Source of the DNA: JAXMBN01 sp046349875
Lineage (GTDB): Bacteria; Planctomycetota; Planctomycetia; Pirellulales; Pirellulaceae
Length of the DNA stretch: 52,115 bases
Reading direction: 5' to 3'
Assembly (NCBI GenBank): GCA_046349875.1
Contig: JAXMBN010000040.1
Location: 1 to 52,115 of the forward strand
The notes below the pieces were generated by a model. The model ran no database searches. It saw nothing but the letters and a program-made list of their open reading frames with translations, and was not told where the DNA came from. A program made the translations under genes and the position numbers. Shown here in pieces: positions 8,574 through 17,801 of this stretch (position 1 is the stretch's first letter; the number at the start of each line of letters is the position of its first letter).

Positions 8574-9676
8574 ATGCGACTTGATTTTGTCATTACGGAG
8601 CTGGATGTCGGCGGAGCCGAACGTTGTCTAGCCTCGGTTTGCTCTTCATGCTCATCGTCAAGGTCATCAGGTCCGGGTGATTTGCCAGTTAAGGCCGATC
8701 GTTGGTCATGATATGCTTCCCGCAATGCTCGAACAAGCAGGTATTGAAACCCATTTCTTGGGCGGGGATCTTGGAGCTGGAAGTTGCCTTGGGTGGTCCT
8801 TCGCCCATGCAAGTTGGTTCGCGACCCGGCCGAAGTGCCGCAGTCCTCTTGTTTCATGCCAACGTTGCTGCGGCTTTAGCCTATCCATCTTGGAACGTGC
8901 CGTTGTTTGGCGGGTACGCGAAGCGGAGCCAAGGCGATGGCGCTATGCCATGGGTCGGTGGGTTGCAAAGAAGATGACCAAAGTGGTTTGTGTTTCGAAT
9001 GCCGTCAAGGTGCCGGTGCATGCGATGTGAACAACTTCGGAATCGCTATTGAGGTCATTCCCAATGGTGCTGATCCTAAATCTACACCACCCTCCACGAT
9101 GGAAATCCATTGCAGGGATTATGAGGAGCCCCCTTTCTCTTGTTCGCCGCTGACGATTGGATGCAGAAAGTGACCGACGAATTGATCGATCGCCTCCTTC
9201 ATTATTAAAAACAAGTGTCCCTCCTGGCATGTTGTTGTCGTTGGAGAAGGGGACCGTGGCGAACGCGGGTCGAAGCAGCCATAGCAACACCGGATTTCCA
9301 AGATCGGTGTACCTGGCGTTGATGGCAACCGCATCCACGTCGTTGGATGGGCGTAAGCTGGGATGCTCGTTCTTCCTACCCGCCAGCGAAGGGATGCCCA
9401 ATGTCGTTCTAGAAGCCATGGCCGAAGGTTGTCCCGTGGTAACGATGAACGTTGAGGGTGTCGAGGAGGTATTGGGCGAGTTGGAGTCGCGACCAAGCCG
9501 TAGCGGCTGGAGATTTTGACGCATGGGAAGGCTGGCGGATTGGCCCAGCATCCGATCCCGATCGTCGCCAACAATTGGCGCAAGCCAATGCTGCTCGAGT
9601 GCAGAAGGAGTTCGCGCTCGACACTTTGCTCGATCGCTATTTGCAACTCTATCAAGATGCAGTTGCCCCTCGTTGA
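8574..9676 (+). CDS. Glycosyltransferase family 4 (GT-B), frame-disrupted
   Basis: The N-terminus MRLDFVITELDVGGAERCLA has the Gly-Gly-Ala-Glu motif typical of GT4 enzymes. Further along, in shifted frames, come VICQLRPIVGHDMLPAMLEQ, a re-entry at REAEPRRWRYAMGRWVAKK, VVCVSNAVK, VIPNGADP, and the diagnostic nucleotide-sugar site PASEGMPNVVLEAMAEGCPV (E-x7-E). The gene ends with DTLLDRYLQLYQDA and a TGA at 9676. About five indels. Expected to transfer a sugar from an activated donor in envelope or exopolysaccharide synthesis; donor and acceptor are unknown. A start 75 bases upstream (8499) is possible. Confidence 0.82.
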
Positions 9677-9723
9677 CTTCCAGTCCCTTGAATAACTTCA
9701 TCGTTTTCGTTAATATCTCTGTA

Positions 9724-9838
9724 ACCACGAAGCAAGGCCCAAAGCTCTCACTCGATTGCTCAGACTGAATTCTCTGGGTCCGCGAAGAACACGATTGTTT
9801 CATTATTCTTCTTTGAGATCTTCGCGTGCTTCGTGGTG
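9724..9838. repeat. Palindromic repeat, arms accacgaag / cttcgtggt
   Basis: The 315-base spacer 9677-9991 contains accacgaag at 9724, an internal cgaagaacacga, and the inverted arm cttcgtggt at 9829-9837. The same arms recur near 21.4, 27.3, 28.3, 28.95, 29.1 and 29.3 kb. No coding frame is visible here. It separates the glycosyltransferase from the SMP-30 gene. Confidence 0.65.
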
Positions 9839-9991
9839 ATATCCGTGCCTTTTGCTGACTTCCCGTCACCCGGGCCAGCTCATTTTGATTCCGTGAATGA
9901 CAAGCTCTTTGGCGTTCTTTACAATGGCGAGTTCCGAAGGCCTGACTCCTTCGACACTTCCTCCCCTTTCGTTTTCATCTCGAGTGTGACC

Positions 9992-11047
9992 ATGACTAAA
10001 CGGCGCTGTTGGCTTGGGATCTTGATTCTTGTTGCACAAGGAATGTGGATGGCAACTTCATCGTATGGACAGAAACCACCTGGATCTGGAGCTACCATTG
10101 GGTCGCTTGAAAGAATGGATCCCAGTCTTGATGCATTGATTGATCCCAATGCCAAGATGGAAGTTCTAGCGAATGGTTTTACTTGGACCGAAGGACCTGT
10201 GTGGCGTCAGGATGATGAGGGCGGCATCTGCTTTTCTCCGACATCCCGCGTAACAGCATATTCAAATGGACCGCTAAATCGGGCATTAGTTTATTCATGT
10301 CCCCATCGGGTTATACGGGGGTGACCTACTACGGATTAGAGCCTGGTGCCAATGGGCTCTTGTTGATTCCGGAGAAGGCAAATCCCAGTAGTCATGTGCG
10401 AACATGGTGATCGACGTTTGAGCGTCCCGACGCCTGGGGTGGCAAGCGTACGCTTGTCGATAAATTGCGAAGGCAAAAACGACTCAATAGTCCCAACGGT
10501 GTCTTAAAGAGCACCGGAGATATCTACTTTACCGGATCCTCCTTATGGTCTTCCCACGCGAAATGACCACAGAGAGTTGATCATTTCGGCGTTTATCGCA
10601 TTGCCAAGAACGGTAAGCTCACTTTGCTTACGACGGAATTGCAGCGTCCCAATGGTATCGGTTTTTCACCGGAGACGAAAAATCCCCGGCAAGTTGCTCA
10701 AAGCGATCCTGTAAGCGACATCTGGATGGCTTTCAACGTGAAAGCTGATGGAACGCTTGAATCAGGCAAGGTCCTTTCATGACGCGACCGATACGGTTGG
10801 AAGATGCCAGTGGCCTGCCTGATGGTTTGTCGGTCGATGAACTCGGAAGACGAAAAGTGGACCTGGGGGCATTGACTTTCAATGCAACTGCAAAGCGCTT
10901 GGGACACTCCACAAGGGAACGAAATCCAGCAATTGTGGTTTTGGAGAGCATTGACTGACGCTCTTTATCACCGCCGACTCCAATTTGGTCCGAGTCAAGA
11001 CCAGGGTGAAGGGGCTTGATTTTGCGAAGAAGAAATCGGGTCGATAG
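9992..11047 (+). CDS. Secreted SMP-30/gluconolactonase-type beta-propeller, frame-disrupted
   Basis: Starts with a signal peptide (MTKRRCWLGILILVAQGMWM, cleavage near SYG-Q). SMP-30 motifs follow across frames: LANGFTWTEGPVWR (metal-binding Glu in the E-G-P signature), an F-S-D-I-P-like segment near 10235, SGYTGVTYYGLEPGANGLL, RLNSPNGVLKSTGDIYFTD (the N-D/N-G pair), LQRPNGIGFSPE, and finally LDFAKKKSGR before TAG. These six-bladed propellers hydrolyse sugar lactones or act as esterases using Ca or Zn. About five indels including stop codons in frame. Planctomycetes often carry many paralogues. Ends 13 bases before the GNAT gene. Confidence 0.87.
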
Positions 11048-11059
11048 AAATCCATCTGC

Positions 11060-11467
11060 ATGATCACCTATCAACTGGAACCTGATTTGCGAGCGGAGGA
11101 GTTTGTCGACCTTCTTCTCCGCTCCACTTTGGCTGAACGTCGTCCTATCTCCGAAAAGGAGACGATGGAACGAATGCTTCGACAGGCGAGCGTCATCATG
11201 ACGGCTCGCTTGGAGGGGCGGCTCATCGGCGTCTCGCGGGCGATTTCGGATTTCGCTTACTGCACCTACCTTTCAGACTTGGCTGTAGATGAGAATCATC
11301 AACGGCTAGGAATTGGGAAAGTGCTTATTCAGAAGACGCATGAGGCAGCTGGGCTTTGTACGTCACTCATTCTGCTAGCCGCACCGAAAGCGCGATCGTA
11401 TTATCCGCACATCGGAATGGAGCAGCATCCATCCTGTTGGTGGATTCCCCGCGTTCCCCGTTCATGA
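11060..11467 (+). CDS. GNAT-family N-acetyltransferase
   Basis: 135 residues, intact. The acetyl-CoA pyrophosphate loop appears as DENHQRLGIGKVLIQKTHEA (Q/R-x-x-G-x-G/A pattern) after the beta strand YLSDLAVDE; the C-terminal strand includes LLAAPKARSYYPHIGME. The size matches minimal GNAT enzymes, which transfer acetyl to amines. Acceptor unknown. Directly follows the SMP-30 gene, so co-transcription is likely. No strong Shine-Dalgarno precedes the ATG. Confidence 0.88.
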   Translation: MITYQLEPDLRAEEFVDLLLRSTLAERRPISEKETMERMLRQASVIMTARLEGRLIGVSRAISDFAYCTYLSDLAVDENHQRLGIGKVLIQKTHEAAGLCTSLILLAAPKARSYYPHIGMEQHPSCWWIPRVPRS

Positions 11468-11527
11468 CACAATCGCGATTTCGAATGGCGTCAATTCCTG
11501 TCGTTGGGAAAGTCCTCAGGTGATTGA

Positions 11528-12220
11528 GTGGATGATCCGTATAAGATTCTAGGTGTCGCTCCCGATGCTTCAGACGCCGAAGTGAAGAAGGCATATCGCC
11601 TACAGGCAGCAAAATATCATCCCGATGCAGGAGGCGATGTTTGGGTCTTTCAGCAAGTTCAGGCCGCTTACGAGAAAATTGAAAAGCAACGCGAACGAAA
11701 GTCGTCACCTACTTCGAAGGCAACTCAGTCCCAATCCACTTCCGCCTCTTCCGCGTCGCAACCGAAACAAGCCGCGAACTCTCAATCCCAAGCGAAGACT
11801 CAATCGAAACCTGCTGGCGCTTCTAGCTCGGAAGTGCATGCCCATCATGCCCCTTGGCCCAAGAAACTACGAGCGTTTGGCAAACATCTGTTGCATGGGG
11901 ATTTGCCACTTCAAAACGAAACGACATTCTTTATCTTGGTGAATGTGCTCGATATTTTCATGACCTATGCCCTACTCCACTTCGGCGGCATCGAGACCAA
12001 TCCTGTAGCCGCTTTCTTTTTGAAACGGTGGAACGTCCGAGGGCTCGTGGCTTTCAAAATGTTCGTGGTCGCGGTGATTTGTATCCTATCGCAAATCGTG
12101 GCCCATCATCATCTCCGCCGAGCCAAGCAATTGCTGATCATCGGGACGATCATCGTTGCTGCGGTGGTTCTCTACAGTGGATGGCTCTTGGCCTTTCGCG
12201 CGCGATTGGACATTACGTAG
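11528..12220 (+). CDS. J-domain protein fused to a DUF5658 membrane domain
   Basis: 230 residues. Residues 2-60 are a J domain (DPYKILGVAPDASDAEVKKA, with the essential H-P-D in KYHPDAGGD), which would stimulate an Hsp70 ATPase. A Ser/Gln/Ala-rich linker covers residues about 60-105. The C-terminal half has three to four transmembrane helices with the DUF5658 signature (ILVNVLDIFMTYALLHFGG, E-T-N-P-V-A). The J domain is cytosolic and N-terminal, so the protein may recruit DnaK to the membrane. GTG start at 11528 follows a stop-rich region; no strong ribosome site. Function is inferred from domains only. Confidence 0.85.
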   Translation: MDDPYKILGVAPDASDAEVKKAYRLQAAKYHPDAGGDVWVFQQVQAAYEKIEKQRERKSSPTSKATQSQSTSASSASQPKQAANSQSQAKTQSKPAGASSSEVHAHHAPWPKKLRAFGKHLLHGDLPLQNETTFFILVNVLDIFMTYALLHFGGIETNPVAAFFLKRWNVRGLVAFKMFVVAVICILSQIVAHHHLRRAKQLLIIGTIIVAAVVLYSGWLLAFRARLDIT

Positions 12221-12286
12221 TATTCGCGAATACTGAGCCACTCGTTAGATGGCCGGCAATTGAAAATCTGCGGCGAGTACGACAAT

Positions 12287-13153
12287 CTAGGCCGCCATCG
12301 CCTGAGAGAGCGTTTCTTCTTTGACCAGTACCGCGTACATGCTGTCGTTGAAGGGTGACTTATCGAAGAAGTTTTGACGCAAAATGCGACAGCCGGCCTG
12401 GTGGGCAAGGATGGCAAGTGTGTTGGGGGTAAAGTAATTCACGTGGTCAGGATATCGAAAGCCACACCACTTCTTTCCGCGAACGCGTCGGTTCCAACAG
12501 GCGAAGTTAGGGACCTTCAAAACGATCATGCCATCGTGTCGAAGAACAGGATAGAGCTTCTTCAAAAGCTGAAGTGGCTGCGCTTCGTGTTCCAGGAACG
12601 AACACATCGTCACCATCGATAAACTTTCGCGAGACAATTGTGCAACGCCATCGAGCGCATTGCAAAACAGGATCCTACCCCCCAGCGGCTTGACTTTAGA
12701 CTCGGCTTCGATGGCTAGCTGTTTCGATATTTCAATGCCGATCAGTTCGAGCGATCGGCCGGTTGGAAGAAACCGCTGATGAATTTCGAGCAACAGGTCT
12801 CCCCAACCGCATCCGACATCCAACAAGCTTAGCGGTGCCTTGCTTTGAATATGGTTTGCGGCCCAACACGCAATGGTGGCCATTTTGTTGCGTTTGGGAA
12901 AGAAGGTCCACTTGATCCTCTTGAACAGGCTCGAAAAGAACGACGCGATAGGCTCCTCGGCTCGGCGACGCTTCCGTTCTTCGACATAGGTTCGCTCCCA
13001 AGCAAGTTCGCTTTCCAGTAACGCGTAGTCTGGGGGATTGGCAAGAAAAACAAATCCAGTCTCCACGCAACGCATGACCTTCCATGGTTCGCGTGAATAG
13101 GGTGTTTCGACCACTTGGGTAGCGCGTCCCAAAATCGGGCAAACGTACTCCAT
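12287..13153 (-). CDS. Class I SAM-dependent methyltransferase
   Basis: 288 residues, intact. It begins with a short Cys-containing segment (MEYVCPILGRATQVV), followed by an N-terminal helical region. SAM-binding motif I is LSLLDVGCGWGDLLLEIHQR near residue 110; motif II acidic residue is in LIGIEISKQL; the post-motif SFLEHEAQPLQLLKKLYPVL and GMIVLKVPN match Methyltransf_23-type enzymes acting in sugar or surface-polymer modification. Start ATG at 13153 with AGGAG at seven-base spacing. It converges on the J-domain gene with 66 bases between. Substrate unknown. Confidence 0.88.
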   Translation of the reverse strand: MEYVCPILGRATQVVETPYSREPWKVMRCVETGFVFLANPPDYALLESELAWERTYVEERKRRRAEEPIASFFSSLFKRIKWTFFPKRNKMATIACWAANHIQSKAPLSLLDVGCGWGDLLLEIHQRFLPTGRSLELIGIEISKQLAIEAESKVKPLGGRILFCNALDGVAQLSRESLSMVTMCSFLEHEAQPLQLLKKLYPVLRHDGMIVLKVPNFACWNRRVRGKKWCGFRYPDHVNYFTPNTLAILAHQAGCRILRQNFFDKSPFNDSMYAVLVKEETLSQAMAA

Positions 13154-13464
13154 TCCGATGCTCCTGCAGGTGGAATCTCAAGTCTTTTACCGCACGAAAC
13201 TATTTTCGCTGATTTTATTGAGTTAATTCTTGCCCGCAAGGTGGGCACGTCGTTCGATTGCCTTGATTGCGAGAATGTCTTAGGACGAATGTTCTAGGTT
13301 CAAAATGAGCCGTTCAATTTCCCAAATCGCAAAATGGTCGTCAGAATACCTCCCGCGACGAACCACGAATGGATCAAAAACACAAGATGGTTGTCGATTG
13401 GCGGTGGGCATGAACGACTATCGATCGTTAACAATCAACTCAAACCAAAGAGGGTAAGTACATC
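13154..13464. other. Divergent intergenic region with a small hairpin
   Basis: About 310 bases between divergent genes (methyltransferase leftward, YCII protein rightward). It contains a 5-bp hairpin tgccc/gggca at 13231-13247 and AT-rich sequence around 13200-13230. No convincing small gene. Promoters for both neighbours must lie here but are not identified. Confidence 0.4.
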
Positions 13465-13893
13465 ATGCGAGTTATGGTCATGGTGAAGGCATCGAAGGAT
13501 TCTGAAGCAGGCGTAATGCCTGATGAAAAACTGCTTGCCGCGATGGGGGCCTATAACGCAGCCTTGATGGAAGCCGGAATTCTGCTGGCTGGCGAAGGCT
13601 TGCATCCAAGTTCTAAGGGAGTTCGTGTTCGGTTTTCGGGCGACGAACGAACTGTTATCGATGGTCCATTTACTGAGACCAAGGAACTGTTGGCTGGTTT
13701 TTGGATGTGGAAAGTTCGCTCGATGGAAGAAGCGATCGAGTGGCTCAAGAAGTGCCCCAATCCCATGTACGATGTTTGTGACGTTGAAATTCGTCCAGTG
13801 TTTGAAGCCGAAGACTTTGGTGATGCGATGACTCCCGATCTTCGCGAACAAGAAGATCGTATGCGAGCTCAACTGGAACAATCCTCGAACTAA
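13465..13893 (+). CDS. YCII-related (YciI-like, DGPF) protein
   Basis: 142 residues, intact. The fold signature is present: MRVMVMVKAS, AALMEAGILLAGEGLHPSS, the D-G-P-F motif in TVIDGPFTETKELLAGFWMW, and SMEEAIEWLKKCPNP. In planctomycetes and actinobacteria such proteins are frequently next to ECF sigma genes, but none is adjacent here. Role unknown; YciI relatives have a conserved His/Asp pair and weak dimeric enzyme activity. Ribosome site is a weak gaggg 10-12 bases ahead. Confidence 0.88.
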   Translation: MRVMVMVKASKDSEAGVMPDEKLLAAMGAYNAALMEAGILLAGEGLHPSSKGVRVRFSGDERTVIDGPFTETKELLAGFWMWKVRSMEEAIEWLKKCPNPMYDVCDVEIRPVFEAEDFGDAMTPDLREQEDRMRAQLEQSSN

Positions 13894-13996
13894 GGGTTCC
13901 AAGTCGGATAGATGGAACGCGTTTGTGGCGAGGCAAAACGCGTTCCATGGTGAGGATGCAATAGATTCCAACGAGGCAAGAGAGCCATTCGCTCAT

Positions 13997-15091
13997 CTAC
14001 TCGTTGGATTCGATGTCGCGAACATCGCCGCAATGCGTGCAGGCGGGCAAGAGCGTGTGCCGAATGGCATTGCATTTCGGACAGGGTGCGTACAGTGAAG
14101 TGCTGCACGCCGGGCAGGTATAGGGTTCATCCTGATCGGCTGCTCCTGGAATGGGTTGCATGCGACGAAGGCTACTTCGCGTCCAAGCCATGAATTTCAA
14201 GGGGCCTCGGCGAATGGGATGACTACAGATGGGACAGAAAAAACTCTCGTAGGCCTCCCGATACTGCTTGAGCAACGTGTCGCGTTTCGGATGAGCGATC
14301 GCACTCAGAATATACATAAGGACTCGCAAGGTAATCGCAAGCATCGTTGCAATCAAAATGTATTTGAAATAGCGAGCCGGAAAATACTCGTGCATCACGA
14401 ATCCGATTTTGACGAGCAAGGCGATACCGTAGGCATAGACTACCGACCAGTAGGTTCCGGTTCGGTAGCGGAAGTAAAGCCACATGCCCAAAAGTAGCAA
14501 CGGAATCAAGATGGCAAGTTTGCTCATCGCAATGCGCAAGCGATGACGTTCCCATTCCTTCTGGTACTCTTCAAACGCTGGAGCTTTCAACTTGGCGATC
14601 TTAGCATCGAGATCCAAACGCTTTTGTTGAAAGCCTCGAACTTGTTCTTCGAGTTCAAAGATCTGTTCGTTGAGCCGTTGGTATTCACGTTGGTTGGTAA
14701 GAAAGAGCTTCTCGCTATCCGCCAACGCATTACGTTCCTCTTCAGATGGTGTTGCTCCTTTTTGAAGATTGAACTTCTGAAGTTCGACCAATTGGTTCAT
14801 GGTCATTTGGGAACTGGTCGTGCTATCGCGTAGGGTTCTTTGCTTCGCTTGCTCTTGCGAAATCTGCCGCTGCAAGGTTGCGATTTGGGTATCGTATTCT
14901 TGCAGCGTGTCGCGATCTGCAGATTGAATGGTTCTCTCTTCAAACTGTGAGAGGTCCGGACCGGGAATCGTATCCAAGTCGGACAAAATGAATCCGAGCA
15001 ACCAATAGATCAGCGCCCCTAAGATGACCGAGAAAAAGATAACCAGGGAACGCATGCCCCAAGTTCCTTTGGGGTTCTTCTCTGAATTCAT
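13997..15091 (-). CDS. Coiled-coil membrane protein with C-terminal zinc ribbons
   Basis: 364 residues from ATG at 15091 (AAGGA nine bases ahead; an ATG at 15118 is an alternative). One N-terminal transmembrane helix (LVIFFSVILGALIYWLLGFI) leads to an extended coiled coil, residues about 45-180, rich in Gln/Glu/Arg. Three or four more helices follow (AILIPLLLLGMWLYF, YILIATMLAITLRVLMYILS). The tail has three Cys pairs: F-C-P-I-C near 290, T-C-P-A-C then C-P-K-C, and A-C-T-H-C-G-D, typical of zinc ribbons. Not a family I can name; the layout suggests an envelope scaffold with a cytosolic metal-binding end. Confidence 0.72.
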   Translation of the reverse strand: MNSEKNPKGTWGMRSLVIFFSVILGALIYWLLGFILSDLDTIPGPDLSQFEERTIQSADRDTLQEYDTQIATLQRQISQEQAKQRTLRDSTTSSQMTMNQLVELQKFNLQKGATPSEEERNALADSEKLFLTNQREYQRLNEQIFELEEQVRGFQQKRLDLDAKIAKLKAPAFEEYQKEWERHRLRIAMSKLAILIPLLLLGMWLYFRYRTGTYWSVVYAYGIALLVKIGFVMHEYFPARYFKYILIATMLAITLRVLMYILSAIAHPKRDTLLKQYREAYESFFCPICSHPIRRGPLKFMAWTRSSLRRMQPIPGAADQDEPYTCPACSTSLYAPCPKCNAIRHTLLPACTHCGDVRDIESNE

Positions 15092-15192
15092 GATGCGTTC
15101 CTTTTGAAAGATGAACAATGGGTTGTTGAATCAACTCATTGTAGTATTCCAAGGACCAACAGCGTTATGAGTCTTTCGAGGCATAGGCATGG

Positions 15193-16183
15193 CTATGGGG
15201 TACGAATCACAGGTTCACCTTTGGGGAAGCTAGGGGATTTGCTAATCCGATAACTCCAACCGCCAGGCTGATCGTTGGAAGATTCTCGGGTGATAATGCG
15301 AACATGAATATCGGGGATCGATTGAGCCAGCCGCATTCCGTCCTCGTGTCCCAATGCGCACATCGCGGTCGCCACAGGCATCGGAATCGACGGCCTGGGG
15401 TGCAATCACGGTGGCCATACGCGGGCCCGGAATGCCCAACCCCGTTTTTGGGAGGTCGAGTACATGGCTCAACCGTTGATCTCCCAATTGAAGATACTGA
15501 AATAGATCCCCAGAGGATGCGATGGCAACATTGCGAAGCTGGAGGCGTTCTTGGTTGGAATCCCCTTTTTCGATCAGCGCCGATTTCGATGTACATCCGT
15601 CACGACCTGGAGGTGGATCGCCACGCGCATATCACCTCCCGAACGAACCAAGGACTGAGGATATCCATTCGCTTGTAGGTGCTGGAAAGCCTTCTCGACG
15701 ATCCAACCTTTGGCGATGGCTCCGAAATCCAATCGCAAGCCTTCGCGGCACGGACGAGACGCGATACGACTGCCGGTCGAGTTCCATCCACTTCCATCCA
15801 CATTTTCCCCAAAGCCATTTCGATCTCGTCTTGGCTTGGATGTTTCTTGAGCCTGCGAGCCTTTCTCCATAGACGAGTCAGATTGCCGATCGCGGGATCG
15901 AGCTTTCCTTCACTGAGTTGATACCATCGATCGGACGCTTCGAGCACGGACCAAAGTGTGGTCGAACAGTCTTGCCATTGACCGATCTTTGCCGACGAGA
16001 AGTGATTTGATTCGTTCACTCTCTTCCTCGTAGTCGGTCAAGATCGAAGAGCTTGCTTCTCCACGAGGAGACGGGTTTCTTCAAAGACCTTTTGCAAATG
16101 CTGGACATCCTTTGTATACGCTTGCAAGGTTACGGTCGTTCCCATGGCTGGAAAAGTCCAGTCGTACCCTTCGAGGGCGACAT
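15193..16183 (-). CDS. apbE: ApbE-type FAD:protein FMN transferase, frame-disrupted
   Basis: ApbE motifs appear in order over several frames: WTFPAMGTTVTLQAY near the start; LEASDRWYQLSEGKLDPAIG (the S-x-G-x-x-D-x-t-v-G region); LDFGAIAKGWIVEKAFQHLQ (the FAD-binding F-G-x-x-x-K-G motif, usually D/N-G-x-x-K-G); QSLVRSGGDMRVAI (the G-G-D metal site); and a poorly framed ATVIAP then GHEDGMRLAQ region. The last residues GGWSYRISKSPSFPKGEP precede TAG at 15193. ApbE covalently attaches FMN to Thr of Na+-NQR/RNF and other extracytoplasmic proteins. Its N-terminus is continuous in frame with the upstream MurI-like protein (see findings). At least three indels. Confidence 0.82.
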
Positions 16184-16195
16184 CGGATTTGACCT

Positions 16196-17727
16196 GTGTC
16201 GAAGGAATCCGTTTCCAAACATGCGGCAAGTGCTGTTCGACCAAACTTCGCGAGGCCGCCGGAAGGGCTTCCCGAAACGGGAAACGGGCATGTTGTATCT
16301 TCGCGAAGATGGTGTCCTGTTGAGCGACCGTATTTGTAGGCATATTCGAGATCGCGACCATCTTGCGTTAAGCGAATTCCTTCACACGCCGCATTGGGCA
16401 CGCTCATGTAAAAGACATCCTCCATGGCTCGCGATGTTTCGCTTTCATGCAGGCGAAGCTTGGATTTGGCGAGTTCGCGAAAAAGAGCTTTGGCGGCATC
16501 TTCCGCGGGATTGATCACCAGAATTTTTTCAGCGATCAAATGTTGATAAAGTTTGTTACCGTCAGCGTCAGTGGTATTGCGAATCGTGGCAAAGGCCTTC
16601 TCAATCTCGCGGCGCACGAGCGGAAAATGGGTGCATCCTAGTACAACCGTTTGAATGGGACGTTTGTCCTGCGATCGCTGAAGGGACTCGACGGGTTTGG
16701 CGACATCGTAACGTACGTAGTTTCCGGTAGGGTCAGCTGAGCATCACCTTGTGCCGTACGAAGCAAGCCTTGGTCACATAGCCCGATCCGCGAAGTTGCT
16801 CGTTGGCGATGTGTTCCGCCTTCTTTCGATTCAGGTCCTTTGTAGGGCTGAGGCCTTGCCTTCTGGATTGCCATTCCATACAAACGCAGGATCTTCTTCA
16901 ACAGCGCAATTCCAAGAGCTTCCCTGCTGAACTACATTGGGAACTTTTCGTCCCGCCAATCCAAGGACACGGGCAAGCGTTTTGGGGTACGCTTGAGTGT
17001 TGCAAGTTCTACCGTTGCAAGCACCGCTACCGTCGAATCGGCGATTTCTCGTGAGGATCGTTCACGGAACGCCTCTGCACCTGCCTCGACCACGCCGATC
17101 ACGGGGATGTCTATCTTCCAGCGTTTCGAGGAGTGCATCGCGAATATCATCGAGTCCGACGGCCGTAGCTGTATTGCAGGCAATGACGATCGCTTTGACG
17201 GGAAGTTTCGTTTGATCGGCGGTATTGCCCGCCATGGTTCGCTGGCGAGTTCCCAACAAGAAGATCGCATCCTTAAGCACCAGCTCGCGTAAAAAATCAG
17301 CCTTACCGGTACTTGAATAGTTTCCGTAAGGCATGTTGGCTTGGTCACCCAAGTAGATAAAGCGTTCCTTCTCAAAATCGGGCCGACCATCGCTCCCTGG
17401 TTGTAACGTTTCATTATGAAACGCATCTAATCCGTAGATGGCCTCGAGAACTGTGAGTCCTCCTAGACCTGAATCAAACACGCCGATCGGCAATCGTCGG
17501 CGCGATTCGGCATCAGGATAGGTTGGAAACGTATGGACTGTCTTGCCCTCCGGATCGGATACCGCATGAGCGATGAGTCCCTCGAGTGGTTCCTGTGCGT
17601 AGATCTCTGTTACACAGCCGACAAAACTCATGGCGATGAGCAAACTTCCCCAGAGGCTCCTCGACAGGAATGGGCATCTGGAAGTGATCGACGGGTGCAA
17701 AAGCCAAGGACGATTAACAGTGAACAC
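16196..17727 (-). CDS. Secreted glutamate/aspartate racemase-like (MurI family) protein, frame-disrupted
   Basis: GTG at 17727 with AGAGGA six bases ahead gives a signal peptide (SLWGSLLIAMSFVGCVTEIY, then AQEP). MurI motifs follow: IGVFDSGLGGLTVLEAI, FIYLGDQANMPYGNYS, the first catalytic Cys in VKAIVIACNTATAV, IPVIGVVEAGAEAF, AVLAT, and the second Cys in LGCTHFPLVRREIEKAF near 16625. The protein is longer than cytosolic MurI (about 260-280 residues), with an insertion after the first motif and a C-terminal extension of roughly 130 residues. A secreted version would not serve cytosolic D-Glu supply, so it may act on exported amino acids. Several indels. Downstream of the inositol oxygenase. 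Confidence 0.8.
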
Positions 17728-17801
17728 GTCGCTTCCTCTTGGAAAAGTTTCTCGCTTCAAACAATGATCGATCTCGAATCGTTTCAAGTAGAAAGCTCGT
17801 A

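Noticed and set aside
8943..9869. 308-codon minus-strand frame
   Set aside because: Antisense to the glycosyltransferase; composition is Ser/Arg/Pro-rich without a fold signature.
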